This document shows, piece by piece, positions 9,274 through 17,953 of a stretch of DNA of 64,000 nt. The DNA is from Enterobacteriaceae bacterium RIT714 (GTDB lineage Bacteria > Pseudomonadota > Gammaproteobacteria > Enterobacterales > Enterobacteriaceae). The translations under genes were made by a program, and so were the position numbers. The notes under the pieces are model-generated. The model saw nothing but the letters and a program-made list of their open reading frames with translations, ran no database searches and was not told where the DNA came from. Location: positions 1-64,000 of the forward strand of contig WJYB01000003.1 in assembly GCA_009668015.1 (NCBI GenBank), given 5' to 3'. The stretch's first letter is position 1. The number at the start of each line of letters is the position of its first letter.

Positions 9274-10287
9274 ATGATTAAGTTAGATAAGGTGTGCGTT
9301 GATTTCCGGACAGGACGCGGACCTTCTACTCGCGCGGTTTCAGATGTGAGTCTGACGATTGCGGCGGGTGAGATTTTTGGCATTGTCGGTACCAGCGGCG
9401 CTGGCAAAAGTACCTTGCTGCGCACGCTTAACGCACTGCAACGCCCGAGCGTCGGGAGCGTGAACGTCAACGGCGTGGAGATTTCCGCCCTCGACGGCGT
9501 GAATCTTCGTCAAGCACGCCAGCGTATTGGCATGATTTTCCAGCATTTCAATCTGATGCATACCCGTACCGTGGCGCAAAACGTGGCGTTTAGCCTTAAG
9601 GCGGCGGGCTGGGAACGCAGTAAAATCGCGCCGCGGGTGGCGGAGATCCTCGCGCTGGTGGGGTTGAGCGATAAAGCCGGTCGCTATCCGGTTCAGCTCA
9701 GCGGCGGACAAAAGCAGCGCGTGGGCATCGCCCGTGCCATTGCCAACCATCCTGATGTTTTACTCTGCGATGAACCGACGTCGGCGCTGGATCTGGAAAC
9801 ATCAGCCACCATTCTGGCGCTGCTGAAGAAGATCAATGAGCAGATGGGGATCACGATCGTACTGATCACCCATGAGATGAACGTGATCAAATCTATTTGC
9901 GATCGCGTGGCGGTGATGTCCGGCGGCGAAGTGGTGGAGCTGGGCGAGGTGTTTGATGTGTTTGCTCACCCGCAGCATCCGTTCACGCAGCAGCTGGTCT
10001 CCCATACGCTGAACCTGACTTTGCCGGAGCGCCTGCGGCAACACTTGCCGGGACAACTGCTGAAAATCCTGTTTATCGGCGATTCCGCCGAGCAGCCTGT
10101 GCTATCGGACGTGGCGATCAAATTTGGTGTGGCGGTCAATATTCTGCACGGAAAAATTGAGTATATCGGCGAGCGAGCGCTGGGCATTCTGGTCGTGCAA
10201 TTGACTGCCGATGACCCCTCGGTCGTTGAATTAGCAGTTGAACATATTCGCCAGCGTACGGCACAGGTGGAGGTGATCCGTGGATGA
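9274..10287 (+). CDS. sfbB: ABC transporter ATP-binding protein, MetN family (SfbB-like)
   Basis: 337 residues. Walker A GTSGAGKST (39-47), Q-loop MIFQHFNLM, signature LSGGQKQR, Walker B VLLCDEPTSALD and switch His in LITHEMNVI. The last ~75 residues form the NIL regulatory domain typical of MetN, which in MetNI senses intracellular methionine and inhibits transport. Ribosome site GAGGT precedes the ATG. The stop overlaps the permease start by 8 bases, indicating translational coupling. Confidence 0.88.
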   Translation: MIKLDKVCVDFRTGRGPSTRAVSDVSLTIAAGEIFGIVGTSGAGKSTLLRTLNALQRPSVGSVNVNGVEISALDGVNLRQARQRIGMIFQHFNLMHTRTVAQNVAFSLKAAGWERSKIAPRVAEILALVGLSDKAGRYPVQLSGGQKQRVGIARAIANHPDVLLCDEPTSALDLETSATILALLKKINEQMGITIVLITHEMNVIKSICDRVAVMSGGEVVELGEVFDVFAHPQHPFTQQLVSHTLNLTLPERLRQHLPGQLLKILFIGDSAEQPVLSDVAIKFGVAVNILHGKIEYIGERALGILVVQLTADDPSVVELAVEHIRQRTAQVEVIRG

Positions 10288-10939
10288 TTTAGTGGCCGAT
10301 CTGGGCCTTGCGTTTAACGAAACCTTCCAGATGTTAAGCATTTCGACGGTGCTGGCGATTGTCGGCGGTTTACCGCTCGGCTTTTTGATTTTTGTTACGG
10401 ACCGTCATCTGTTCTGGCAAAACCGCTTTGTCTATCTGGTGAGCTCCGTGCTGGTGAACATCATTCGTTCGGTGCCGTTTGTGATCCTGCTGGTACTGCT
10501 GCTGCCGCTGACCCAACTGCTGCTCGGCAATACTATCGGGCCTGTTGCGGCCTCCGTTCCACTGTCCGTGGCGGCGATTGCATTTTATGCCCGTCTGGTA
10601 GACAGCGCGCTGCGTGAAGTGGACAAAGGGATCATCGAAGCGGCAGAAGCTTTTGGTGCCAGCCCCATGCGCATCATCTGTACGGTATTATTGCCCGAAG
10701 CGAGCGCGGGTTTGCTGCGCGGGTTAACCATCACGCTGGTGAGCCTGATCGGCTACTCGGCGATGGCGGGAATTGTCGGCGGCGGTGGGGTAGGGGATCT
10801 GGCGATCCGCTACGGCTATTACCGTTACGAAACGCAGGTGATGGTTGTCACCGTGATCGCGCTGATCGTACTGGTGCAGATTGTTCAGGTGCTGGGCGAC
10901 TGGCTGGCGAAACGCGCCGATAAGCGCGACCGCCGCTAA
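10280..10939 (+). CDS. sfbC: ABC transporter permease, MetI family (SfbC-like)
   Basis: 219 residues with about five transmembrane helices, the MetI length. The EAA coupling motif is seen as GIIEAAEAFGASPMRIICTVLLPEA, which docks on the ATPase. The C-terminal VGDLAIRYGYYRYETQVM is conserved in methionine-type permeases. It completes the binding protein, ATPase and permease set. The GTG start overlaps the upstream gene. The next gene, selU, is convergent just 3 bases past the stop with no obvious terminator between. Confidence 0.88.
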   Translation: MDDLVADLGLAFNETFQMLSISTVLAIVGGLPLGFLIFVTDRHLFWQNRFVYLVSSVLVNIIRSVPFVILLVLLLPLTQLLLGNTIGPVAASVPLSVAAIAFYARLVDSALREVDKGIIEAAEAFGASPMRIICTVLLPEASAGLLRGLTITLVSLIGYSAMAGIVGGGGVGDLAIRYGYYRYETQVMVVTVIALIVLVQIVQVLGDWLAKRADKRDRR

Positions 10940-10942
10940 ATA

Positions 10943-12013
10943 TCAGGCCGCCAGCCAGGCGGCCACTTCGTTAAACGCGCCCCGATAGATAATCTTGTCG
11001 GCTTTTTTCTCCAGCTGATAACGGTACATCGGGTCGTAATAGTCATTGAGCAGTGGCGCAAGCCAGGAATAGTGCGCCTCGGTACTGCCTGTGCGCTGCT
11101 GCTCGATGAGTGCGGAATCCAGTAATGCGCTGAACTCTGCAAACCGCTGTAACCCCAGACGGCGGCGGATGGCGAAGAGGCCGTGATGCAGATAGTCGGT
11201 GTACTCCTGCCAGCCTTTTTCTTCGCCGAATGCGGCTGAAAAATCCTGCCACATGTGTGCGAAATACTCCTCGCGCAGGCGTTCAAGACGAATATCAAAA
11301 GGATCGTCCACCACCACGATAGGTGATTCCGCCATCCGCTCGCGCAGACACTCCGGCAGATGGTTAGAGCCAATCATCCGGCCTTCGTCTTCCAGCACCC
11401 AGCGTGGAGCGTCCTTTTTAAGCAGCGCGACGGCCAGCTGATTTTCAAAACTGGCCTGCGACAGCTGGGCGTTAAGCGTGCGGCCAAACGATGAGCCGCG
11501 ATGACGCGCCAGCCCTTCAAGGTCGATGCCTGACGGGTGTTGTTTAACCAGCAGCGTTTTCCCGCTGCCGGTACAGCCGCCAATCAACACCATCGGCTTT
11601 TGTACTTGCTCATACGTAGCCTGAATGGCTGCCTGGCGCAACGCTTTGTAGCCACCTGCAATTAATGGGTAATCGATCCCGGCGGCTTTTAACCACGCCT
11701 GAGCAATGTGCGAGCGCTGCCCGCCGCGCGCGCAGCAGAGATAGCCGTCAGGGTTTGCCAGACAGGCGTCGCGCCAGGCGTTAATCCGCTCTGCCCGCGT
11801 GTCGCCGCTGACCAGGCTATGGCCTAACGCCAGCGCGGCTTCTGGTCCGTGGCGTTTATAGCTCGTGCCCACGGCGGCGCGTTCGTCGTCGGTCATCAGC
11901 GGCAGATTAAGCGCAGCAGGCATAGCGCCCTGGGTGAATTCGATCGGCGCGCGAACGTCGATTAAAGGGGTATCGGCGGCAAGGATCGCGCGATAGTCCG
12001 TTCCATCGTTCAT
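10943..12013 (-). CDS. selU: tRNA 2-selenouridine synthase SelU
   Basis: 356 residues from the chosen ATG ([11 protein letters not shown]), which has AGGA eight bases upstream. A TTG seven codons earlier also keeps the frame open but lacks family support. Residues 1-130 are a rhodanese domain with catalytic Cys94 in [10 protein letters not shown]. Then comes a P-loop GGCTGSGKT near 150 that binds geranyl diphosphate, with RHRGSSFGR and EDEGRMIG downstream. The enzyme geranylates 2-thiouridine at the wobble position of Lys, Glu and Gln tRNAs, then replaces sulfur by selenium from selenophosphate. E. coli calls it YbbB. Confidence 0.94.
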   Translation of the reverse strand: MNDGTDYRAILAADTPLIDVRAPIEFTQGAMPAALNLPLMTDDERAAVGTSYKRHGPEAALALGHSLVSGDTRAERINAWRDACLANPDGYLCCARGGQRSHIAQAWLKAAGIDYPLIAGGYKALRQAAIQATYEQVQKPMVLIGGCTGSGKTLLVKQHPSGIDLEGLARHRGSSFGRTLNAQLSQASFENQLAVALLKKDAPRWVLEDEGRMIGSNHLPECLRERMAESPIVVVDDPFDIRLERLREEYFAHMWQDFSAAFGEEKGWQEYTDYLHHGLFAIRRRLGLQRFAEFSALLDSALIEQQRTGSTEAHYSWLAPLLNDYYDPMYRYQLEKKADKIIYRGAFNEVAAWLAA

Positions 12014-12111
12014 GAGAAGTCCTGAAGGAAACAAAACAGCAATAGGCGGGGATTTTACGCGTGTTGAAAGATACCGGGGAAGGAAAAGATCAACTCCCCG
12101 GCATCTAATGC

Positions 12112-13179
12112 TTAGTTGAGCTTCGATTGTGCCCAGGAGATACCGCTGGCGTACTCTGGCGGTAACAGAGGAATGATCGCTTCGAGAGTGGCAACCAGGC
12201 GTCCGGTATCATCATCGTTGAGATTCAGATGACCAACTTTGCGCCCTTCGCGTACCTCTTTATCGTACCAGTGAAGATGGACCAGCGGCAGTTTAAGCCA
12301 GTCATAGTTCAGATCGGTTCCGATAAGATTGATCATCACGGACGGGCAATTGACCACAGGTTGTGGCAGCGGCAGATCGGTAATGGCGCGCAGATGCAGC
12401 TCAAACTGGCTGATAGAGGCGCCGTTTTGCGTCCAGTGGCCGCTGTTGTGCACGCGCGGAGCGAGTTCGTTAATCAGCAGACCGGCTGGCGTGATAAAGC
12501 ACTCCATCGCCATGACGCCCACGTAGCCCAGCTCCTGCATGATGGCAGAAAGCATCTCTTCGGCCTGCGCCTGTTGTCCGGCATGTGCCTGCGGGAAGGC
12601 CACGCTGGTGCGCAGAATGCCATCCTGATGCAGGTTATGGGTCAGCGGATAAAACACGGTGCTGCCGTCATGGGCGCGTGCGCCAACCAGCGAGACTTCA
12701 CCGCTAAAGTTGATTCCCTGCTCAACGATGCATTCACCGTAACAGTCGTCCGGTAGCTCTGCGGTTTCATCCGCGCGTAAACGCCACTGGCCGCGACCAT
12801 CGTAGCCGCCGGTGCGACGTTTCACGATCGCCAAAGAACCGAGCCTTTCAAATACCGCTGGCCATTCGCCTTTATCCGCGAGCAGTTGCCACGGCGCGGT
12901 GGCGAGATTGAGCTTGTCGAACAGCTGTTTTTGCGTCAGTCGGTCAGCAATAATCGGAAAGATGTCGCGATTGACGAAGGCGTTATGACGGGCCAGCTCG
13001 CGGGTTAAGGCGGTTTCCGGCCAGCGTTCGATTTCGGCGGTGATAACACTTTGCTGAAAGGGCACCGCTTCCGGCTCGGCATCCAGACCAACGGGCCAGA
13101 CGGTGATGCCTAGCGGTTCACCCGCCTGGCGCAACATACGGCCCAGCTGGCCGTTACCGAGAACGCAAACTTGCTTCAT
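12112..13179 (-). CDS. purK: N5-carboxyaminoimidazole ribonucleotide synthase PurK
   Basis: 355 residues, ATP-grasp family. It starts [16 protein letters not shown] and contains the ATP-grasp elements [14 protein letters not shown] and [16 protein letters not shown], plus a C-terminal [13 protein letters not shown] block. It catalyses ATP- and bicarbonate-dependent carboxylation of AIR to N5-CAIR, the step before PurE in purine synthesis. Its start overlaps the purE stop (ATGA), so the pair is a coupled operon. Confidence 0.97.
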   Translation of the reverse strand: MKQVCVLGNGQLGRMLRQAGEPLGITVWPVGLDAEPEAVPFQQSVITAEIERWPETALTRELARHNAFVNRDIFPIIADRLTQKQLFDKLNLATAPWQLLADKGEWPAVFERLGSLAIVKRRTGGYDGRGQWRLRADETAELPDDCYGECIVEQGINFSGEVSLVGARAHDGSTVFYPLTHNLHQDGILRTSVAFPQAHAGQQAQAEEMLSAIMQELGYVGVMAMECFITPAGLLINELAPRVHNSGHWTQNGASISQFELHLRAITDLPLPQPVVNCPSVMINLIGTDLNYDWLKLPLVHLHWYDKEVREGRKVGHLNLNDDDTGRLVATLEAIIPLLPPEYASGISWAQSKLN

Positions 13180-13685
13180 GCCGCACCTCGCGGATCCGGA
13201 TTCTCCAGCACCTCGTCGGTCTGGGCGTTACGCCAGTCGATAAGACGCTGATGCAGTTCTTTATCGTGTGTTGCCAGAATTTGCGCTGCCAGCAGCGCGG
13301 CGTTCGCGGCGCCCGCTTTGCCAATCGCCAGCGTACCGACCGGAATACCGCGCGGCATCTGAACGATGGAGTACAGGCTGTCGACACCGCTTAATGCTGC
13401 GCTTTGTACCGGTACACCGAGAACCGGCACCAGGGTTTTAGCGGCAATCATTCCGGGCAAATGTGCTGCACCGCCCGCACCGGCAATGATCACCTGATAG
13501 CCATTGTCTTCTGCGCCTTCGGCGAAGCTAAAGAGCTTATCGGGTGTGCGATGTGCGGAGACCACTTCAACATGGTGAGGAACATCCAGGATTTCAAAGA
13601 TTTCGGCGGCAAACTGCATGGTAGCCCAGTCGCTTTTGGACCCCATCACGATGGCGACACGCGCCGGATTATTGCGGGAAGACAT
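13176..13685 (-). CDS. purE: N5-CAIR mutase PurE
   Basis: 169 residues from the family start [20 protein letters not shown]; an upstream in-frame start adding 10 residues is not conserved. The class I signatures are present: GSKSDW, SAHRTP with the active-site histidine, [13 protein letters not shown] and PVQSAALSG. It converts N5-CAIR to CAIR. First gene of the purEK operon, controlled by the upstream PurR box. Confidence 0.97.
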   Translation of the reverse strand: MSSRNNPARVAIVMGSKSDWATMQFAAEIFEILDVPHHVEVVSAHRTPDKLFSFAEGAEDNGYQVIIAGAGGAAHLPGMIAAKTLVPVLGVPVQSAALSGVDSLYSIVQMPRGIPVGTLAIGKAGAANAALLAAQILATHDKELHQRLIDWRNAQTDEVLENPDPRGAA

Positions 13686-13755
13686 GCGTCTTAAAACTCC
13701 TGTGGTGCGAAACACACTGCTTTGAGGGCACAGAGAATAGCATGTAAAAACGGCA

Positions 13756-13771
13756 AGGAAAACGGTTGCGT
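13756..13771 (-). promoter_or_regulatory. PurR operator upstream of purEK
   Basis: On the minus strand the sequence is ACGCAACCGTTTTCCT, matching the PurR consensus (ACGCAAACGTTTTCNT) and the known E. coli purE operator nearly base for base. It lies about 70 bases upstream of the purE start. Confidence 0.9.
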
Positions 13772-13802
13772 GGCTGTGGAAAGGGCAAACTCGTGAGAAA
13801 AA

Positions 13803-14525
13803 TTAAAACGGGAAGGCGATTAACTCAACGTTATCCGGCGTCACTTTTACCATCGAACCTTCCGTATGCCAGGCGCCTAATACCACGCGCTGCGCGGGCT
13901 CGCCGTTGGCCGTCAGAGTGTGTACGTCCGGGCGATGGGTATGGCCGTGAATCAGCCATTGTACGCGGTGTTTTTCCATCACGTTGATAACCGCCTGCGG
14001 GTTCACATCCATGATGGTCATTGATTTGCTGCTGTTGGCGGCTTTACTGCCTGCGCGCATTTTGGCAGCGATGCGATTGCGGATAAACAGCGGCAGGGCG
14101 AGGAAGAGCGTCTGGATCCACGGCGTATGAACTTTGGCACGAAACGCCAGATAGCCGGTATCGTCGGTGCAGAGTGTATCGCCATGCATGATGAGTACGC
14201 TGCGACCGTAGAGATCGAGAACCTGTTCTTCCGGCAGCAGCGTCATGCCGCTTTCACGGGCGAAGCGTTTGCCAATCAGAAAATCGCGATTGCCGTGGAT
14301 GAAGAAGCAGGGGACGCCGGAATCAACCAGCGCTTTGATGGCGGCGGCTATTTCACGGTGCAGAGGGTTGGGATCGTCGTCGCCAATCCAGGCTTCAAAC
14401 AGGTCGCCCAGAATGTAGAGCGCGTCGGCAGTTCGCACTTCGCCCTGTAAAAAACGCAGAAAACCGGCGGTGATCGCCGGTTCTTCTGTTTGCAGATGCA
14501 GATCCGCAATAAAGAGTGTCGCCAC
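13803..14525 (-). CDS. lpxH: UDP-2,3-diacylglucosamine pyrophosphohydrolase LpxH
   Basis: 240 residues. The calcineurin-like metallophosphoesterase motifs are in order: [41 protein letters not shown] and [10 protein letters not shown]. It cleaves UDP-2,3-diacylglucosamine to lipid X in lipid A synthesis, at the inner membrane. The start is GTG ([11 protein letters not shown] in the family); the TTG one codon earlier is not needed. The start lies 3 bases past the ppiB stop, so the two are cotranscribed as in E. coli. Confidence 0.97.
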   Translation of the reverse strand: MATLFIADLHLQTEEPAITAGFLRFLQGEVRTADALYILGDLFEAWIGDDDPNPLHREIAAAIKALVDSGVPCFFIHGNRDFLIGKRFARESGMTLLPEEQVLDLYGRSVLIMHGDTLCTDDTGYLAFRAKVHTPWIQTLFLALPLFIRNRIAAKMRAGSKAANSSKSMTIMDVNPQAVINVMEKHRVQWLIHGHTHRPDVHTLTANGEPAQRVVLGAWHTEGSMVKVTPDNVELIAFPF

Positions 14526-14528
14526 CAA

Positions 14529-15023
14529 TTACTCGCTGACGGTCACGCTGGTAATGATAACGTCTTCTTTAGGAACGTCCTGGTGCATACCGCTGCGGCC
14601 AGTAGAAACACCTTTGATTTTCTCAACAACGTCCATGCCTTCAACCACTTCTGCGAATACGCAGTAGCCCCAGCCCTGCATGCTTTCGCCAGAGAAGTTC
14701 AGGAAGTCGTTGTCCGCTACGTTGATGAAGAACTGAGCCGTTGCAGAGTGTGGCGCCTGAGTACGCGCCATCGCCAGCGTACCACGGGTGTTTTTCAGAC
14801 CATTGTTCGCTTCGTTTTTGATCGCCGCTTTGGTCTCTTTCTGGTTCATGCCAGGTTCAAAACCGCCGCCCTGAATCATAAAACCATTGATCACGCGGTG
14901 GAAAATGGTGTTGTTGTAGAAACCTTCGCGGCAGTAGTCCAGGAAGTTTTTGACTGTTTCAGGCGCTTTATCGTCAAACGTTTTGATTACGATATCGCCA
15001 TGATTAGTGTGGAAAGTAACCAT
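14529..15023 (-). CDS. ppiB: Cytoplasmic peptidyl-prolyl cis-trans isomerase B (cyclophilin)
   Basis: 164 residues, no signal peptide. The cyclophilin core is intact: [19 protein letters not shown] with the catalytic arginine, then [20 protein letters not shown] and [15 protein letters not shown]. It accelerates proline isomerisation in the cytoplasm. The coding sequence directly precedes lpxH on the minus strand and diverges from cysS. Confidence 0.97.
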   Translation of the reverse strand: MVTFHTNHGDIVIKTFDDKAPETVKNFLDYCREGFYNNTIFHRVINGFMIQGGGFEPGMNQKETKAAIKNEANNGLKNTRGTLAMARTQAPHSATAQFFINVADNDFLNFSGESMQGWGYCVFAEVVEGMDVVEKIKGVSTGRSGMHQDVPKEDVIITSVTVSE

Positions 15024-15196
15024 TTTTGCATCCTGTTCCGGTATTGTAGTGCGTCGACCCCTGTGAGGGTCACAGATAGAGGGGTGTTATAGCATAACCG
15101 TAAGACGGGATCATCTTGCATTGTGTGCTGATTCCGGTCTGAATTATGGGTATCATACAGACTTTATTATCCACACACGTCTACACGGAACCTTCG

Positions 15197-16582
15197 ATGT
15201 TAAAAATCTTTAATACTCTGACGCGCCAAAAAGAGGAATTTAAACCTATCCATGCCGGGGAAGTCGGCATGTACGTGTGTGGTATCACTGTTTACGATCT
15301 CTGTCATATCGGTCACGGGCGGACTTTCGTCTCTTTTGATGTGGTGTCCCGCTATCTGCGTTTCCTGGGATATACCCTCAAGTATGTGCGTAACATCACC
15401 GATATAGATGACAAAATCATCAAGCGCGCTAATGAAAATGGCGAAAGCTTTGTCGCGCTGGTGGATCGCATGATCGTTGAAATGCACAAAGATTTTGATG
15501 CCCTGAATATTCTGCGCCCGGACAGCGAGCCGCGAGCCACTCACCATATTCACGAAATCATTGAGATCACCGAAAAGCTGATCGCGCGCGGTCACGCTTA
15601 TGTCGCGGAGAATGGCGACGTGATGTTCTCCGTGCCGACCGACCCGTCCTATGGCCAACTTTCCCGCCAGGATTTGGACCAGTTGCAGGCCGGTGCGCGC
15701 GTTGACGTGGTTGACGTCAAGCGCAACCCGATGGACTTCGTACTGTGGAAAATGTCCAAAGCCGGTGAACCAAGCTGGCCATCCCCGTGGGGCGAAGGAC
15801 GTCCAGGCTGGCATATCGAGTGCTCCGCGATGAACTGCAAACAGCTTGGCAAGCATTTCGATATTCACGGCGGCGGTTCAGATCTGATGTTCCCGCACCA
15901 CGAAAACGAAATTGCCCAGTCCACCTGCGCGCACGGCGGCGAGTACGTTAACTACTGGATGCACTCCGGGATGGTGATGGTTGATCGCGAGAAGATGTCC
16001 AAATCCCTGGGTAACTTCTTTACCGTGCGCGACGTGCTGAAATATTACGATGCGGAAACCGTGCGCTACTTCCTGATGTCCGGCCACTACCGCAGCCAAC
16101 TCAACTACAGCGAAGAGAATCTGAAGCAGGCTCGTTCTGCGCTGGAGCGCCTGTATACCGCGCTGCGTGGCACCGATAAATCTGTGGCACCAGCCGGTGG
16201 CGAAGCTTTCGAGGCGCGCTTTATCGAGGTGATGAACGACGATTTCAACACTCCTGAAGCCTATTCCGTGCTGTTTGATATGGCACGCGAAGTGAATCGC
16301 CTGAAATCTGAAGACATGACGGCGGCGAACGCGCTGGCCTCTCATCTGCGTAAACTCTCAGCCGTGCTGGGCCTGCTTGAGCAGGAACCAGAAGTATTCC
16401 TGCAAAGCAGCGCGCAGGCGGATGACGGTGAGGTTGCGGAGATTGAGGCGCTGATCAAGGCGCGTCTGGAAGCGCGTCAGGCGAAAGACTGGGCTGCAGC
16501 AGACGCGGCGCGTAATCGCCTGACAGAGATGGGTATCATTCTGGAAGATGGCCCGCAGGGAACCACCTGGCGCCGTAAGTAA
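15197..16582 (+). CDS. cysS: Cysteinyl-tRNA synthetase
   Basis: 461 residues from [15 protein letters not shown], the E. coli start; an in-frame ATG 17 codons upstream is not conserved. Class I synthetase motifs: HIGH at 37-40 and KMSKS in [11 protein letters not shown]. Zinc ligands include Cys28 and the Cys/His/Glu set in [11 protein letters not shown] and [10 protein letters not shown]. The zinc is what discriminates cysteine from serine. Monocistronic, divergent from ppiB, closed by a convergent hairpin shared with ybcI. Confidence 0.98.
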   Translation: MLKIFNTLTRQKEEFKPIHAGEVGMYVCGITVYDLCHIGHGRTFVSFDVVSRYLRFLGYTLKYVRNITDIDDKIIKRANENGESFVALVDRMIVEMHKDFDALNILRPDSEPRATHHIHEIIEITEKLIARGHAYVAENGDVMFSVPTDPSYGQLSRQDLDQLQAGARVDVVDVKRNPMDFVLWKMSKAGEPSWPSPWGEGRPGWHIECSAMNCKQLGKHFDIHGGGSDLMFPHHENEIAQSTCAHGGEYVNYWMHSGMVMVDREKMSKSLGNFFTVRDVLKYYDAETVRYFLMSGHYRSQLNYSEENLKQARSALERLYTALRGTDKSVAPAGGEAFEARFIEVMNDDFNTPEAYSVLFDMAREVNRLKSEDMTAANALASHLRKLSAVLGLLEQEPEVFLQSSAQADDGEVAEIEALIKARLEARQAKDWAAADAARNRLTEMGIILEDGPQGTTWRRK

Positions 16583-16590
16583 TTTCCCCA

Positions 16591-16627
16591 CCACGCTAAC
16601 CCTCCCCACTGGCGAGGGTTAGCGTGG
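16591..16627. terminator. Bidirectional hairpin between cysS and ybcI
   Basis: A perfect 13-bp stem (CCACGCTAACCCT and its complement) with an 11-base loop between convergent genes. On the minus strand it is followed by an A/T-rich TGGGGAAATTACTT; no long T-run on the plus side. Confidence 0.65.
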
Positions 16628-16641
16628 CATACCGCCTGTTC

Positions 16642-17163
16642 TCAGCGGCGTCGCCACCACAGTAATCCCATCAATACCACGCCCGGCAACCAAACCCACA
16701 GTAGCTCCGACATGATCACCTGATGTCCGTAGGGCGTGGTGTAACGTGACAGAGCAAATGGCGCGACCTTAATCACCTGCCAGGGGGCGAAGAACCGTTC
16801 GTCCGACCACGGCCAAAGCCAGCCAACGCCTTTCCCGCCCGTAGTGACGGAATCTAACAGGCTGTGTGACAGCAATGAAACGGTCAAAAAAATCCAGCAG
16901 CGGATCAATCCCGCGCGGAACCATCGCCGCCCGATTAGTACGCAGAGCAAGGGCACGACAAACGCAAACAGCAGGGAGTGGGTAAATCCCCGATGGCCGA
17001 AAATATTGCCGTAGGCAACACCGAACTTAAAGGCCAGAACGTCGGCATCAGGCAGCATAGCCAGGATAACGCCTGCAAACAGCAGGCGTGGAGGGATCGT
17101 TTTGGTGCCAAGACCTAAGCCGAAGCATATCGGTACGGCTGCGTGGGTAATGATAGTGGGCAT
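16642..17163 (-). CDS. ybcI: Inner-membrane metal-dependent hydrolase family protein YbcI (YdjM/DUF457)
   Basis: 173 residues from MPTIITHAAVPICFG, the E. coli start; 12 upstream in-frame codons are not conserved. Four to five hydrophobic helices are present. The family histidine/aspartate motifs are THAAVP, MLPDADV, FGHRGFTHS and SHSLLDSVTTGG, which likely ligate a metal. The related YfhO/YdjM group includes LexA-regulated membrane proteins. The exact reaction is unknown. In E. coli this gene directly precedes ybcJ-folD; here 6 kb intervene. Confidence 0.9.
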   Translation of the reverse strand: MPTIITHAAVPICFGLGLGTKTIPPRLLFAGVILAMLPDADVLAFKFGVAYGNIFGHRGFTHSLLFAFVVPLLCVLIGRRWFRAGLIRCWIFLTVSLLSHSLLDSVTTGGKGVGWLWPWSDERFFAPWQVIKVAPFALSRYTTPYGHQVIMSELLWVWLPGVVLMGLLWWRRR

Positions 17164-17476
17164 AACGGTCATCCAGAGTAAATCATGGAAATATAGCACT
17201 GAAATGGCAATCTAAATGACGAGCAAGATTCTGATTTTGTTTAGGTGTAATTTTGTTTTTTTCTTTCTGCTAATATGCTGTTTTGTTTAATTCATAATAT
17301 GCATGAATGTGTCTCTTGTTTTATTGTCTAAATATAGACAATTTAATTATGTGATAATAATTCCAGAGATTGTTTTTAAGAATTTAATGAGGATATAATG
17401 CTTTGTTCATTATTCCATCTGGCATGATGCGTTAATTTCTTGACGTGACCATAGTGGATATTTAAAGGATAAGTTC
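17164..17476. other. AT-rich intergenic region upstream of the lipoprotein-PPIase pair
   Basis: About 310 strongly AT-rich bases between ybcI (leftward) and the lipoprotein gene (rightward). No ORF or RNA gene is recognisable. The promoter for the rightward pair must lie here; several TATAAT-like stretches exist but none is clearly best. Confidence 0.4.
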
Positions 17477-17953
17477 GTGATCGTTACTGATAAATTCCGC
17501 AATTGTGCAGGAAAGTATTTCTTTTCTCTGATTTTTATATCGACAATGTTGACGACCGGCGGTTGCCAACAAACTAAGCCCGGGGATACTCAGACGATGT
17601 CTGAACCAGAGGCAACCTATACTGCTCCTGCGATTACGCCAGGCTCATCCATGCCAGAATCAAAGATGACATCTTCGCAATCAACGGCTTCCGCAGAAGG
17701 CTCGGCATCAACCTGTCAGCGTGAGTTGGTCGCACTGTCTAAAATTAACCAGCGCCTTTATGCTCAGAAAAAAGCGGCCTTTAATGAGTTAATATCAAGT
17801 GCATCGGTTTATACCGCTGTCCGTGATGATATTACTGCGCAAACTAAAGATACAATGGATGCGTTTTATAAGTTTAAAACGCAAAAAATATGTAGCGACA
17901 TAGAGCAAACGGTTCGACAGGCGTTGATAAGTCGGGTGGATGGCTCTCAATGA
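17477..17953 (+). CDS. Small predicted outer-membrane lipoprotein, partner of the coiled-coil PPIase
   Basis: 158 residues from a GTG with AAAGGAT upstream. The N-terminus is a signal peptide with lipobox TGGC, Cys30 being the lipidation site. The +2 residue is Gln, so outer-membrane sorting is expected. Residues 31-75 are Pro/Ser/Thr-rich and disordered. From about 78 the chain is helical with two cysteines (TCQRELVALSKINQRL and KICSDIEQTV) that could form a disulfide. I recognise no family. Its stop overlaps the next start (ATGA), so the two are translationally coupled and probably act together in the envelope. Confidence 0.75.
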   Translation: MIVTDKFRNCAGKYFFSLIFISTMLTTGGCQQTKPGDTQTMSEPEATYTAPAITPGSSMPESKMTSSQSTASAEGSASTCQRELVALSKINQRLYAQKKAAFNELISSASVYTAVRDDITAQTKDTMDAFYKFKTQKICSDIEQTVRQALISRVDGSQ

